This document shows positions 25,188-35,037 of a stretch of DNA of 53,355 nucleotides, one piece after another (the stretch's first letter is position 1; each line of letters begins with the position of its first letter). Under the pieces are notes generated by a model, which was given only the letters and a program-made list of their open reading frames with translations, had not been told where the DNA came from and did not search any database. The DNA is from an uncultured Prochlorococcus sp. (lineage in GTDB: Bacteria > Cyanobacteriota > Cyanobacteriia > PCC-6307 > Cyanobiaceae): positions 1 through 53,355 of the forward strand of contig CACMXO010000007.1 of the NCBI GenBank assembly GCA_902617605.1, read 5' to 3'. The translations under genes and the position numbers were made by a program.

Positions 25188-28100
25188 CTAGGAAACTAAA
25201 GATTTCAAATTAACTTGGAATGATTTATCTTCTAATAATTTGCAAGCTCCTTGAATATCACCAATACAGAATTGTTCCCCAAATTTAACGTAGGTAACAC
25301 TATTTTTATTTCTTACTGCAGCTAAAACTGGAGTCTTGATTCCACATCGCCCTTTATCTGGTTTAAATTTAATTAAGCAGTCTCTCAAAGTATTTTGTAC
25401 CCTTACATCTGATGCTTGAGAACTTTCAAGATTAATAATTAGCAATTTAAGATTATCGATTTCTCTACAATCATCAATTATTAATTGAGTCTTATCACTT
25501 TTTTTATCAATTGTTCCCCATATCAATAATCTAGTATCTGTAAGAAGAAATTCTGATAATCTGACATAAGTTTTTGGAAAAACTATTGCTTCGCAACTTC
25601 CAGAAAGATCTTCAAGCTGAACTATAGCCATCCTATCTCCTTTTCTCGTTGTAATTTGCTTCAAATCAGGGATCATTCCAACTAAAGAGACTTTGGTTCT
25701 ATCTTTTGTTTCTTCTAGCTGCGAAATGCTTATAGGAGATATAAGTTTTGCTGGCTTAGTTAAATGCTTTAAAGGATGATCAGATAAATAAAAGCCTAGT
25801 AGCTGTTTTTCTAACTTTAACTTCTCAATAAGTGAATAATCATCAACCTTAGCTAATTGTGAATCTGAAAAAGCAACATTAGAAAATTCTTCTTTAGAAT
25901 CAAATAGATTTCCTTGCCCCGACAACCTATCACGATTTCTTGAAGAGGCCCACTCAATAACGTGTTCGAGATCTGACAATAACTGAGCTCTATTTTTATC
26001 ATTTGAAAACTCATCTAGTGCTCCACAATGAATTAAAGATTCAAGACTTCTTTTGTTAAGAACATTAGTAGGCAAACGATCGCAAAAATCCGACAATGAC
26101 TTAAAGATTCCAAAACTATTTCGGTTTTCAATTATATTTCTTATTGCAGAATCTCCTAAATTCTTTATTGCGGATAGTCCGAATAAAATCTGATTTTTCT
26201 TAATAGTGAAATCAACCCCAGAAAAATTAATGCTTGGTGAGATAACTTCAATTCCCATGGAATAACAATTAGAAATATATCTTTGCATCTTGTCGCTTGA
26301 GCCAGAATTCACACTTAAGAGGGCTGCCATATAGGCAACAGGAAAATGAGCTTTTAAAAATGCGGTTTGATAAGTTACAGCACCATAAGCAGTAGAGTGA
26401 CTTTTGTTAAAACAATATTCTGCGAATAAAACCATTTGATCAAAAAGGTCATTTGCTAATTTTTCATCTACACCTTTCTTCATAGAACCGTCTACAAAAA
26501 TATTCCTATGCTTTACCATCTCAGATACTTTCTTTTTCCCCATTGCTCTTCGAAGTAAATCAGCATCACCCAAAGAATAACCGGCTAGGTCTTGAGCAAT
26601 TTTCATAATTTGTTCTTGGTAAACCATAATTCCATAGGTTTCAGTGAGAATTGACTTAATAAAAGGATGAGGGAAATCAACCTTTTCGTTCCCATTTTTT
26701 CTATTAATGAATTTAGGTATAAGCCCTGCATCAAGAGGACCTGGTCTATAAAGAGCCAGTATGGACGAAATATCCTCTAGAGAGTTTGGTTTAAAATCCT
26801 TAACGACCTGTTTCATACCAGAGGATTCAAGTTGAAAAATTCCTTCAAGATCTCCTCTCCCAATAAGCTCAAAGGTTTTGCCATCATTTTGAGGTAACTC
26901 ATCAATATTTATTTTCTTTCCAGTAGACTGATTAATAAGAGAAACTGTCTTTTCAATCATCGTGAGATTTTTAAGACCCAAGAAATCCATTTTCAATAAT
27001 CCAAGTGATTCGATATCATCCATAGAATATTGAGTTATTATTTGTCCTTCATTATTCCTTTGAAGAGGTACAAGTTCATCAAGAGGATCAGATGCGATAA
27101 CAACTCCAGCAGCATGAACTCCATATGTTTTATTAGTTCCTTCAATTCTCAAAGCCAAATCTACCCATTTTTTTACCCTACTATCATTAATATATTTGTC
27201 TCTAAACTCTTGGCTAGGAGAATCCTTATCAATCATTTGATTTAATTTATAAGGTTTCCCTCTTACAACAGGTATTAACTTAGCCAATTTATCCGCCTCT
27301 CCGTATGGTATATCAAGAACCCTTGCGACATCTTTTAAAACAGCCTTAGAGGTCATTTTATTGAAAGTAATTATTTGCGCAACTTTATCCTCTCCATAAC
27401 GATTAGTAACATAATCAATAACTTCATTTCTTCTATCAATACAAAAGTCGGTGTCAATATCTGGCATAGACATTCTTGCTGGATTTAAAAATCTCTCAAA
27501 CAACAATCCATGCTCAACAGGATCTATATTTGTAATTTGAAGGGCATAAGCTACTAGTGAACCTGCTGCAGAACCTCTACCGGGTCCTACCGGGATAGAA
27601 TTGTCTCTAGCAAACTTGATGTAGTCCCAAACAACCAAAAAATAATCAGGGAACCCCATATCTCTAATAATTTTTAATTCGGAAGATAGTCTTTTTTTAT
27701 AGTTATCATCAACTTCTGATAGATCATTTTTTTTAAGTCTTTTTAAAAGACCTTTATTAGATAATTGTGATAGGAAAGAAAATGAATCTGTATTTTCTTT
27801 AAGAGGGAATTTTGGCATTCTATAGTTACCAAACAAATCGAAAATTTCAACTTTTTGTGAAATTTCTACTGTATTATTAATTGCTTCATTAATTGATTCA
27901 TCATCGATATGATCTTTAAAAAGTTCAAGCATTTCATTTTCACTTTTGATATATTCTGTACCGGTATATCTCAATCTTTTTTCATCACTTATTAGTTTTC
28001 CTGTCAATACACAAAGCAATGCATCATGTGCTTCAACATCCATATTTGATAAGTAGTGCGCGTCATTGGTGGCAATAACTTTTATTTGGTGCTTCTTACC

Positions 28101-28685
28101 AATTTTTATTAATTCAACGTTTACAATTCTATCTTCAATAGAGCCGTGATCTTGTATTTCAAGATAAAAATCATTAGCAAATAATTTTTTATACCAAAGA
28201 GCTATATCCTCTGCTACGTCTAATCTACCTTTTAAGATAGCCTGAGGTATCTCTCCTCCAAGACAAGCTGTAGAAACTATTAGACCATCACTGTATTTAC
28301 TTAAAAGAGATTTATCAATACATGGTCTAGAAAAAATGCCTCTACCTCTCATCCCATTAAGGTGACTAATTGTTGTTAACTTCACTAAATTCTTATAACC
28401 AGTATAATTTTTTGCTAACACCACCAAATGATATCTTTTTTCTTTTTTTGGTTGAGGATCATCAATAGAACCATTAATCACATACATTTCATTACCAATA
28501 ATTGGCTTTATGCCTTTCTCTTTACACTTCTTGACCAAATCAAGAACACCATACATAACTCCATGATCAGTAAGGGCTATAGATTCTATTCCTAGATCAG
28601 AAGCTCTTTCTACAATTTTTGAAATCTGACTGGCTCCATCAAGTAAGCTGTAGTCACTATGATTATGAAGAGGAACGAAACCCAT
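25188..28685 (-). CDS. dnaE: DNA polymerase III alpha subunit
   Basis: This 1165-residue protein is the replicative polymerase. The N-terminal PHP domain begins FVPLHNHSDYSLLDGASQ, the catalytic palm carries the PDIDTDF aspartates near residue 405-410, and the GPGRGSAAGSLVAY segment precedes them. A helix-hairpin-helix region and C-terminal OB fold (VSLVGMIPDLKQITTRKGDRMA) complete the DnaE1 layout. It is intact, not the split-intein form known from many cyanobacteria. ATG at 28685 is preferred to an in-frame TTG two codons upstream. Confidence 0.97.
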   Translation of the reverse strand: MGFVPLHNHSDYSLLDGASQISKIVERASDLGIESIALTDHGVMYGVLDLVKKCKEKGIKPIIGNEMYVINGSIDDPQPKKEKRYHLVVLAKNYTGYKNLVKLTTISHLNGMRGRGIFSRPCIDKSLLSKYSDGLIVSTACLGGEIPQAILKGRLDVAEDIALWYKKLFANDFYLEIQDHGSIEDRIVNVELIKIGKKHQIKVIATNDAHYLSNMDVEAHDALLCVLTGKLISDEKRLRYTGTEYIKSENEMLELFKDHIDDESINEAINNTVEISQKVEIFDLFGNYRMPKFPLKENTDSFSFLSQLSNKGLLKRLKKNDLSEVDDNYKKRLSSELKIIRDMGFPDYFLVVWDYIKFARDNSIPVGPGRGSAAGSLVAYALQITNIDPVEHGLLFERFLNPARMSMPDIDTDFCIDRRNEVIDYVTNRYGEDKVAQIITFNKMTSKAVLKDVARVLDIPYGEADKLAKLIPVVRGKPYKLNQMIDKDSPSQEFRDKYINDSRVKKWVDLALRIEGTNKTYGVHAAGVVIASDPLDELVPLQRNNEGQIITQYSMDDIESLGLLKMDFLGLKNLTMIEKTVSLINQSTGKKINIDELPQNDGKTFELIGRGDLEGIFQLESSGMKQVVKDFKPNSLEDISSILALYRPGPLDAGLIPKFINRKNGNEKVDFPHPFIKSILTETYGIMVYQEQIMKIAQDLAGYSLGDADLLRRAMGKKKVSEMVKHRNIFVDGSMKKGVDEKLANDLFDQMVLFAEYCFNKSHSTAYGAVTYQTAFLKAHFPVAYMAALLSVNSGSSDKMQRYISNCYSMGIEVISPSINFSGVDFTIKKNQILFGLSAIKNLGDSAIRNIIENRNSFGIFKSLSDFCDRLPTNVLNKRSLESLIHCGALDEFSNDKNRAQLLSDLEHVIEWASSRNRDRLSGQGNLFDSKEEFSNVAFSDSQLAKVDDYSLIEKLKLEKQLLGFYLSDHPLKHLTKPAKLISPISISQLEETKDRTKVSLVGMIPDLKQITTRKGDRMAIVQLEDLSGSCEAIVFPKTYVRLSEFLLTDTRLLIWGTIDKKSDKTQLIIDDCREIDNLKLLIINLESSQASDVRVQNTLRDCLIKFKPDKGRCGIKTPVLAAVRNKNSVTYVKFGEQFCIGDIQGACKLLEDKSFQVNLKSLVS

Positions 28686-28769
28686 ATTCAAATAATTTAT
28701 ATATATAAGATAGAGAAAATTTCTAAAAGATCTATACTTTGCGATTACAAATTAATTATTAATACAAAT

Positions 28770-30218
28770 TTATAGTAAAGGTCTCTTCTTTATTACCTGA
28801 GCATCTATTTCAAAAATATTTGCAGCATTCAATAATTTATCTTCTTCTAATACGTTTCCTATTAACTGCATTCCTATAGGTAATCCTTTATTATCAAAAC
28901 CACAAGGAATACTGATTGCTGGGAGTCCTGCTAAATTAACAGGAACAGTTAATAGATCAGACAAATACATTGAAAGTGGATCATTGACGAAATCACCCTT
29001 CAAAAAAGCGGTGGTTGGACAAGTTGGGGTTAATAAAAGATCTACCTTCTTAAAAGCATTATCAAAATCATTTCTTATAAGTGTCCTAACCTTTTGTGCC
29101 TTCTTGTAATAAGCCTCACTGTATCCAGCTGACAAAGCATAAGTTCCTATCAAAATTCTTCTTTGCACTTCATCTCCAAATCCTTCAGCTCTACTTTTTG
29201 AGGTCATATCAATAAGATTTGAACCTTCATTCGATCTGTAGCCATATTTGACTCCATCATATCTAGCTAAATTTGCTGAGGCTTCAGATGGTGCAATGAC
29301 ATAATATGTCGCTATTCCATCGTTAAATCTAGGACATTCAACTTCGATAATTTCAGCACCTAAAGCTTGGAATCTATCAACTCCAGAAAGAACAGATTCC
29401 TTAACTTCTGAATTAAGTCCTGGATGTTCAAAACATTCTTTAATAATTCCAATTTTTAAACCCTTTATAGATTTATTTAAGTCAGACAAATAATTTGGTA
29501 CTGGCTTATCAAGACATGTTGAGTCAAAGGGGTCTTTACCAGAAATTGAATAAAGAATTTCAGCCGCATCTGAGACAGTATTTGTAATTGGGCCAATTTG
29601 ATCAAGAGAGCTAGCAAAGGCTACAAGTCCCCATCTGCTAACTCTGCCATAAGTAGGTTTAAGACCTACAACGCCACAAAAAGAAGCTGGTTGCCTTATT
29701 GATCCTCCTGTATCAGAACCTATAGCCGCTGCACAAAATCCAGCGGCAACTGAAGCAGCACTACCACCTGAACTACCTCCTGGTACTCTATTAATATCCC
29801 AAGGATTTGAAGTGACGCCAAATACAGAAGTTTCAGTTGAACTACCCATTGCAAATTCATCCAAATTTGTTTTTCCTAAACAAATTCCCCCTGAAGACCA
29901 CAATTTACTCGACGCAGTAGATTCATAAGGCGCAACAAAGTTTTTGAGCATTTTACTTGCACAAGTTGTAGCAACTCCTTTGGTACAAATATTATCCTTT
30001 ATTGCTATTGGCATCCCCGCTAGAGGAGGCAGTTCTTCTTTATTTTGAATTAATTTATCAATATTCTCTGCTTGCGCGATAGCGTTATCTTTTGTAGTAC
30101 AAATATATGAATTAATTTCAGGATCTTTACAATCGATTTTGGCAAAGATATCATTAATTAATTCCTTAACAGAAGAATTATTGCTGATAATTTCTTTTCT
30201 TAAAGAATTAAAATCCAT
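28770..30218 (-). CDS. gatA: Aspartyl/glutamyl-tRNA(Asn/Gln) amidotransferase subunit A
   Basis: GatA releases ammonia from glutamine for transamidation of mischarged Glu-tRNA(Gln) and, in some bacteria, Asp-tRNA(Asn). The amidase-signature triad is readable as K74 (PIAIKDNI), S149 (GGSSGGS) and S173 ([11 protein letters not shown]). The 482-residue length is complete. The partner genes gatB and gatC are not in the window, as usual in cyanobacteria where the three are scattered. A DUF1816 gene lies 29 bp upstream. Confidence 0.97.
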   Translation of the reverse strand: MDFNSLRKEIISNNSSVKELINDIFAKIDCKDPEINSYICTTKDNAIAQAENIDKLIQNKEELPPLAGMPIAIKDNICTKGVATTCASKMLKNFVAPYESTASSKLWSSGGICLGKTNLDEFAMGSSTETSVFGVTSNPWDINRVPGGSSGGSAASVAAGFCAAAIGSDTGGSIRQPASFCGVVGLKPTYGRVSRWGLVAFASSLDQIGPITNTVSDAAEILYSISGKDPFDSTCLDKPVPNYLSDLNKSIKGLKIGIIKECFEHPGLNSEVKESVLSGVDRFQALGAEIIEVECPRFNDGIATYYVIAPSEASANLARYDGVKYGYRSNEGSNLIDMTSKSRAEGFGDEVQRRILIGTYALSAGYSEAYYKKAQKVRTLIRNDFDNAFKKVDLLLTPTCPTTAFLKGDFVNDPLSMYLSDLLTVPVNLAGLPAISIPCGFDNKGLPIGMQLIGNVLEEDKLLNAANIFEIDAQVIKKRPLL

Positions 30219-30247
30219 TTCTTAAATTATTTCCTTAATAAAGGCTA

Positions 30248-30463
30248 TCAAACAGTTAAAGGTTCTTCTTTTTTGCAACGCACTAAACTGTGTTTAATAT
30301 TTTTGGAACCTTCATCAGAAAGATCTTTAATAAAAGAAGACATATTTTCTTTTAAACTACGTTTAGTAATAAATGGCCCAAACCAGTAAGTGCTACTAGG
30401 TTGATCTGTCTCAATTTTAGCCCACCAAGCTAAACCGAGTTTGTTTCCAAAGTTTCTAATCAA
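30248..30463 (-). CDS. DUF1816 small protein
   Basis: The 71-residue soluble protein has the DUF1816 pattern: GLAWWAKIETDQPSSTYWFGPF followed by a helix-turn segment and SLVRCKKEEPL. The family is cyanobacteria-specific and distantly resembles the CpcD phycobilisome linker fold; its function is not established. No ATG exists upstream in frame; an in-frame TGA occurs at 30485-30487, so TTG at 30463 is the likely start. A small hairpin sits 7 bp before it. Confidence 0.8.
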   Translation of the reverse strand: MIRNFGNKLGLAWWAKIETDQPSSTYWFGPFITKRSLKENMSSFIKDLSDEGSKNIKHSLVRCKKEEPLTV

Positions 30464-30469
30464 TTTTTT

Positions 30470-30484
30470 TGGTCTGTTAGACCA
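30470..30484 (-). other. Short perfect hairpin just upstream of the DUF1816 start
   Basis: TGGTCT and AGACCA form a 6-bp stem with a 3-nt loop. In the minus-strand transcript it is followed by seven A and then the TTG start codon. It could shape the translation start region. It lacks a U tract on either strand in the right place, so it is not an intrinsic terminator. Confidence 0.4.
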
Positions 30485-30610
30485 TCAATTCTTGTTAAAT
30501 TCTATACAATTTTGTAGTGAAAATTCAATAAATTTTTATTAATCATATAAATGTATTGAAACAACAACATTTTAGTAGTCTTTAAAAACAGTGATTAGCA
30601 ACAATAAAAA

Positions 30611-31615
30611 TCATTTACCTGTCAAGTGAAATAAGGATATGGCGGCCGCCACAGAGGCATTTAAACTAGAAGTCTTACCTTTAAGAGAAATACTTAATAT
30701 AAAATCGCATTTTTTTTGAGTAAGTAAAGAAATACCTTTATCTTCAGAGCCTACTACAACTACCAAAGGTGCTTTTTCCTGAAAATTTGAGATAGATATT
30801 TGACCGTCTCCAGATAAGCCAACAACGAGAAAACCATTTCTCTTAAGTTCCTCAAGTGCTCTATTTAAGTTAACTACTCTACTTACATGAAGGTATTCTA
30901 AGGCTCCTGCTGCTACCTTAGCGACTGTCCCAGTCAATCCTGCAGACCTTCTCTGAGGAATAATCACACCCTTGCAGTCAAATGCTTCCGCTGATCTTAT
31001 AATCGCACCAACATTATGAGGATCAGTTATACCATCTAATGCGACTATTACAGGATTTGGACAATTGCGTTTAGAAAAATCGATTAATTTTTCCAGGGAT
31101 ATTGTTTTAGAGCATGCTAACTGCAATGCTACACCTTGATGTGAAGCACCATATGTCAATTGCGAAAGCCTGTTCCAAGAAACTTCTTCAATAAGAACTC
31201 CTTTTGATTTAAGATCCTTAAGCAAAATATAGAATTTGTCTGAAGAAAAAATTTCCGAAGTACACCAAATCCTATTAATCGCTCTATTACTACTAAGAGC
31301 CTCATAAACGGAATGTTTACCCCATATCCAATCATCAAAATTTCTCTTATTAGTAAACTCTTGATTCATATCAGAATTTTTTTTAGAAAATTCTGTATTA
31401 AATTTATATCTTGGATTTCTTTTTTTTAAAGACGCAAAAGTATTATTTTCATCATTTTTTTTTAAATTTTCAACTTTCTTATTTTTACTGGAATTGTTCA
31501 AAAATCTATCATTTTTGTCTGAACGATTTGTATTTTTTGAGTAATAACCAAAATCTTGATTTCTTTTGTGCTCTTTATTATTTTTTCCGAGAAATTTATT
31601 TGAGGAGTTTTTCAT
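30611..31615 (-). CDS. rlmB: SpoU/TrmH-family RNA 2'-O-methyltransferase (RlmB-like)
   Basis: The C-terminal 240 residues form a SPOUT methyltransferase with an RNA-binding L30e-like domain (DDWIWGKHSVYEAL) and the three family motifs VALDGITDPHNVGAIIRSAEAF, VVVGSEDKGIS and ILSISLKGKTSSLNASVAAA. This fits RlmB, which methylates G2251 of 23S rRNA; a tRNA target cannot be excluded. The first about 90 residues are Lys/Asn/Ser-rich, likely disordered and RNA-contacting. It follows mini-RNase III by 4 bp. Confidence 0.88.
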   Translation of the reverse strand: MKNSSNKFLGKNNKEHKRNQDFGYYSKNTNRSDKNDRFLNNSSKNKKVENLKKNDENNTFASLKKRNPRYKFNTEFSKKNSDMNQEFTNKRNFDDWIWGKHSVYEALSSNRAINRIWCTSEIFSSDKFYILLKDLKSKGVLIEEVSWNRLSQLTYGASHQGVALQLACSKTISLEKLIDFSKRNCPNPVIVALDGITDPHNVGAIIRSAEAFDCKGVIIPQRRSAGLTGTVAKVAAGALEYLHVSRVVNLNRALEELKRNGFLVVGLSGDGQISISNFQEKAPLVVVVGSEDKGISLLTQKKCDFILSISLKGKTSSLNASVAAAISLFHLTGK

Positions 31616-31619
31616 AAAT

Positions 31620-32018
31620 TCAATTCATTCTTAATTCTAAATATTCAAAAAGTGTTGATAATCTTTGAGGATCTTTTAAAAATAGCCAGCCAATAAGAGT
31701 TTCAAAACCAGTTGCTCTAGAGTAGATGGTGGGGTCTGAAGATTTTGGATATCTCTTTGTTTTATTTCTAGCACGCCTAATTAGATCCATTTCATTTGAA
31801 GTTAACAAATGTTCAATTTGACTTAATGACTTTGACTGAGATTTTGCTTTTACTTCGTTTACTACAGATAAATGGAGGTCTTTAGATTTTAACGGGAAAT
31901 GAACATGCCTTAGTCTTTGGTGGAGCTCCCATACTGAATCTCCAAGCCAAGCAAGTTGAATAACACCTATATCCTCTGGAGAACCATATGGAACCAAGTT
32001 TTGAATCCAATAATTCAA
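31620..32018 (-). CDS. mrnC: Mini-ribonuclease III
   Basis: The 132-residue protein is a single RNase III catalytic domain without a double-stranded RNA binding domain. The signature helix QLAWLGDSVWEL contains the catalytic D27, followed by the HQRLRH region. The second acidic cluster appears as YSRATGFETLIGWLFL. Mini-III trims 23S rRNA ends in Bacillus and cyanobacteria, which fits the adjacent 23S methyltransferase gene. The start is TTG at 32018, overlapping the TGA stop of the STAS gene by 4 bp. Confidence 0.92.
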   Translation of the reverse strand: MNYWIQNLVPYGSPEDIGVIQLAWLGDSVWELHQRLRHVHFPLKSKDLHLSVVNEVKAKSQSKSLSQIEHLLTSNEMDLIRRARNKTKRYPKSSDPTIYSRATGFETLIGWLFLKDPQRLSTLFEYLELRMN

Positions 32019-32374
32019 TTCTTTAAATAATTTAATGCATCTTCAAGGCTTGACTTCAAGTTAAGAAAATCCCCTAAACGAACAAGTTTAATTGTTTGGG
32101 CCACTCTTGAATTGCCAACGACAGAGAACCCAAGTTTAGACTTTTTGCATTCTTTTGCAGTTTGAACAAGTGCTCCAAGACCCGAGGAATCTAAAAAATC
32201 TATTTTTGTAAGATCAATAACGAATGGAAGGTCATTTTTTAAATTAGTTACAAAACTCTTAAATTGTTTTTCTGAGAAAGCATCAAGTTGGCCTTTAAAA
32301 GTAAAAACCATAATGTTTGTTGTAACCTCAATGTTTCCTCTTAAAGAAACGGTTAACTTCTGGAAATCTTCTAT
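32015..32374 (-). CDS. STAS-domain anti-sigma factor antagonist, probably with a non-AUG start
   Basis: The protein has a STAS fold with VIDLTKIDFLDSSGLGALV; the serine pair in DSSGLG is where partner kinases phosphorylate RsbV/SpoIIAA-type antagonists. From the first ATG (32311) it is 98 residues, but the frame stays open upstream and encodes EDFQKLTVSLRGNIEVTTNI, which reads like the first beta strands of the domain. The only stop is TAA at 32378-32380. No ATG, GTG or TTG lies in between; ATA (32374) or ATC (32377) would be the start, placed 5-8 bases after a GGAGGT. The given 5' end assumes ATA. The 3' end overlaps mrnC by 4 bp. Confidence 0.75.
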   Translation of the reverse strand: MEDFQKLTVSLRGNIEVTTNIMVFTFKGQLDAFSEKQFKSFVTNLKNDLPFVIDLTKIDFLDSSGLGALVQTAKECKKSKLGFSVVGNSRVAQTIKLVRLGDFLNLKSSLEDALNYLKN

Positions 32375-32382
32375 GATTTAAT

Positions 32383-32388
32383 ACCTCC
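32383..32388 (-). promoter_or_regulatory. Strong Shine-Dalgarno site before a non-AUG start of the STAS gene
   Basis: GGAGGT on the minus strand complements the anti-SD of 16S rRNA. It ends 5 bases before ATC (32377) and 8 bases before ATA (32374), but about 71 bases before the first ATG of the frame. Strong SD sites are rare among the genes of this window, so this one probably marks the true start. Confidence 0.55.
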
Positions 32389-32438
32389 AAAAAATTAATA
32401 CATCAAATGTAATTATCAAATCAAAAGAAAACAATATG

Positions 32439-33578
32439 TCAACATCTTTCTAACATTAGAGAAACAAATTTTTTAAATAAATAATCTGAATCATGTGGGC
32501 CAGGTCCTGCTTCTGGGTGATATTGCACACTAAATATAGGCTTCTTGTAAACCTCCAGGCCAGCAACAGTATTATCGTTGAGGTTATAATGGGTAATTCT
32601 AACTATGTCTTTTGATAGAGAATTGGGATCAATAGCAAAACCATGATTCTGACTAGTAATCTCAATTTTATTATTTTCACCACAAGGATGATTTAAACCA
32701 CGATGTCCAAAGGGTAATTTATAAGTTGAACCTCCTAATGCCAATCCAAATATTTGATGGCCAAGGCAAATACCAAACATAGGAATTTCTCCATATTCAA
32801 TGAGTGATTTAGCTAAATTTATACCTTCAGAAACTGTAGAGGGATCGCCTGGACCATTTGAGAAAAATATACCATCCGGCTTGTTAGACAGAACATCTTT
32901 AAGAGAAGATCGAGAAGGTAAAACCAAAACTTCACAACCATGGGATACAAGTCTATTTAGAATTGAATTTTTAATTCCAAAATCAATTGCTACTATTTTT
33001 AACTTTTTATAAGAATCATCATGTCTTTTTCTTAAATCAAAAATAGTTTGCGTATGACTTTTCCATAAATATTGTTGATTTGTTGAAACAACTTTTGATA
33101 AATTTAATCCCTCCATCTTTGGCGTATCCTGAATAATCTTTAAACAACTTTCATCAGTTTTATCTAAAGAGGTAATAACTCCATTCATAGCGCCACTAGA
33201 TCTTAAAATTTTAACAAGAGCTCTTGTATCAATTCCATGTAGACCTATGATATTTTTCTCAACTAACCATTGATTTAAATTCTTTTTAGATCTCCAATTG
33301 CTGCTATTAGATGAAAAATTTCTAACAATTATTCCTTTAACATTGATATTAGATTCTGAATCTTCAAAATTAATACCAGTATTTCCAATCTCTGGATAAG
33401 TGAATGTTAATATTTGTCCGTAATAACTTGGATCAGTAATAACTTCCTGATATCCGGTCATTCCGGTATTAAAGACTATTTCTCCCATTGCTGTACCAGA
33501 AGCACCAAAAAAGAATCCTGGGAATACAATTCCATTACTTAAGACTAATTTCGCGTTTTTCTTATATGGATTAATCAT
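32439..33578 (-). CDS. carA: Carbamoyl-phosphate synthase small chain
   Basis: CarA hydrolyses glutamine and channels ammonia to CarB for carbamoyl phosphate, feeding arginine and pyrimidine synthesis. The 379 residues show the N-terminal CPSase domain (LVLSNGIVFPG, GEIVFNTGMTGYQE) and the class I glutaminase with the nucleophile Cys in GICLGHQIFG near residue 270 and QYHPEAGPGP. ATG at 33578 (MINPYKK) is chosen; an in-frame ATG at 33638 would overlap trpD by 46 bp and add an atypical tail. It follows trpD by 14 bp. Confidence 0.95.
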   Translation of the reverse strand: MINPYKKNAKLVLSNGIVFPGFFFGASGTAMGEIVFNTGMTGYQEVITDPSYYGQILTFTYPEIGNTGINFEDSESNINVKGIIVRNFSSNSSNWRSKKNLNQWLVEKNIIGLHGIDTRALVKILRSSGAMNGVITSLDKTDESCLKIIQDTPKMEGLNLSKVVSTNQQYLWKSHTQTIFDLRKRHDDSYKKLKIVAIDFGIKNSILNRLVSHGCEVLVLPSRSSLKDVLSNKPDGIFFSNGPGDPSTVSEGINLAKSLIEYGEIPMFGICLGHQIFGLALGGSTYKLPFGHRGLNHPCGENNKIEITSQNHGFAIDPNSLSKDIVRITHYNLNDNTVAGLEVYKKPIFSVQYHPEAGPGPHDSDYLFKKFVSLMLERC

Positions 33579-33592
33579 CAATTTGAAATTTA

Positions 33593-34627
33593 TTAATTTG
33601 TAAGTAAATAATTTTTTAAAAGTAAAAACTTTTTCCAAGGATCTCCATGATTTATCGAAAATAAAGCTTTATTAAATCCTTCATTTAAATCATCCTCAAT
33701 GCCTGCGGCCCAAAGCACTAAAGCAGAGTTCAAGGCAACTACATCAATATGAGCTTTTTGTCCGGAACCATTTAAGACAGACTTTAATATTTCTTCGTTA
33801 GACTCAGGATCAGAAACTACAAGCTTTTCGTTTGATACATTTTCATGGTTAAAGTCTGAAATATTTATTTCTGAAAACCGTAATTCACCATTGTCAACAA
33901 ATACTAATTTGTTTTCTCCTTGAAGCGAAGCTTCATCAAGGCCACCAGAACCATGAACGACTATTGCTCTATTCATACCCATTTTTAAAAGTGCGCTACC
34001 CATAGGTTTTAAAAGATCCTCTGAAGCAACACCCAAAACTTGTGCATTGGGTCTTAAAGGATTTACCAATGGACCTAGTTGATTAAATACTGTCCTTATT
34101 CCAAGGGTTTTTCTTAATGGAGCAAGTTTTATTAAAGATTTATGCCAAACAGGTGCGAACAAAAAAGTTATTCCAATTTCACTCACTGCTTTTATTACTT
34201 TTTCTAATGAACAATTTAAATTCAAACCAAGATTCAACAACACATCAGCAGAGCCAACTTTTCCACTAGCACTTTTATTTCCGTGTTTTGCAATTTTTAC
34301 CCCACAAGATGCAGCTACAAATGCAACTGCAGTTGAAATATTGAATGTATTAGCTCCATCTCCCCCTGTTCCACAAGTATCTACTAAATACAAATTTGGT
34401 CTAGCTACTGGCAATTTGCAAACATTTAAGAGTTCCTCAGCCATAGAACTTAGTTCGACACCTGTAGAATGCTTTGCTCTCAAAGCACTCAAAAAAGCTC
34501 CTGTTTCAACATCTGAAATTTCATCATTAAGCCATCTTTGCATTAAAGTTCTAGAAGTGAATTCATCAAGGTCCCTTCCTTCCAACAAATTATTTAGGAT
34601 TTCAGCGTTTGATAGTTTATAAGACAT
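33593..34627 (-). CDS. trpD: Anthranilate phosphoribosyltransferase
   Basis: TrpD joins anthranilate and PRPP in tryptophan synthesis. The 344-residue length fits, with the PRPP-binding [17 protein letters not shown] (about 83-99), [17 protein letters not shown], and [16 protein letters not shown]. It lies directly upstream of carA with 14 bp between, an unrelated pathway but a plausible co-transcript. Confidence 0.97.
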   Translation of the reverse strand: MSYKLSNAEILNNLLEGRDLDEFTSRTLMQRWLNDEISDVETGAFLSALRAKHSTGVELSSMAEELLNVCKLPVARPNLYLVDTCGTGGDGANTFNISTAVAFVAASCGVKIAKHGNKSASGKVGSADVLLNLGLNLNCSLEKVIKAVSEIGITFLFAPVWHKSLIKLAPLRKTLGIRTVFNQLGPLVNPLRPNAQVLGVASEDLLKPMGSALLKMGMNRAIVVHGSGGLDEASLQGENKLVFVDNGELRFSEINISDFNHENVSNEKLVVSDPESNEEILKSVLNGSGQKAHIDVVALNSALVLWAAGIEDDLNEGFNKALFSINHGDPWKKFLLLKNYLLTN

Positions 34628-34660
34628 TTATTTATTTAAGAAAAATTATGCAGATAAAAA

Positions 34661-34957
34661 TCAATTTGAGGTGTCAAAACCTGAGCCAACTAAATCTTTA
34701 TTTGTATTTGAAGGCCTGAAGCTTTTCGACCAAATATTTTTTGTTTTTGAAAAAAGTTCATTTTTAGTGATCTTCCAAAAATTTAAAATTTTTTCAATAT
34801 CATTTTTAATTTCAATTTCTCCTGGGAAATTGTTATAACGATTTATTAATCTAGCTAAATTAATATAGTCAAGATCTTCTGGTGTTTTTCTAGTGATAAG
34901 GGAATCTATAATATTCTTGTCTGTTTCATGTAATGGATGAGTTTGCTCGTTACCCAT
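34661..34957 (-). CDS. DUF3288 family protein
   Basis: This 98-residue soluble protein begins QTHPLHETDKNIIDSLI and continues LDYINLARLINRYNNFPG, a pattern I associate with the cyanobacterial family DUF3288. No catalytic motif or membrane helix is visible and the last about 25 residues are polar. It sits 33 bp before trpD and is divergent from the ABC exporter gene across 80 bp. Function unknown. Confidence 0.8.
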   Translation of the reverse strand: MGNEQTHPLHETDKNIIDSLITRKTPEDLDYINLARLINRYNNFPGEIEIKNDIEKILNFWKITKNELFSKTKNIWSKSFRPSNTNKDLVGSGFDTSN

Positions 34958-35037
34958 AAATAAATACTAAATCATTTATAAAATTAGCTCACATATTCAA
35001 AAATGAAACATTATCTTAATCATATGGGCAAAATAAA

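Noticed and set aside
33579-33638. Upstream ATG for carA
   Set aside because: It would overlap trpD and add a tail not seen in CarA proteins; ATG at 33578 fits the family.
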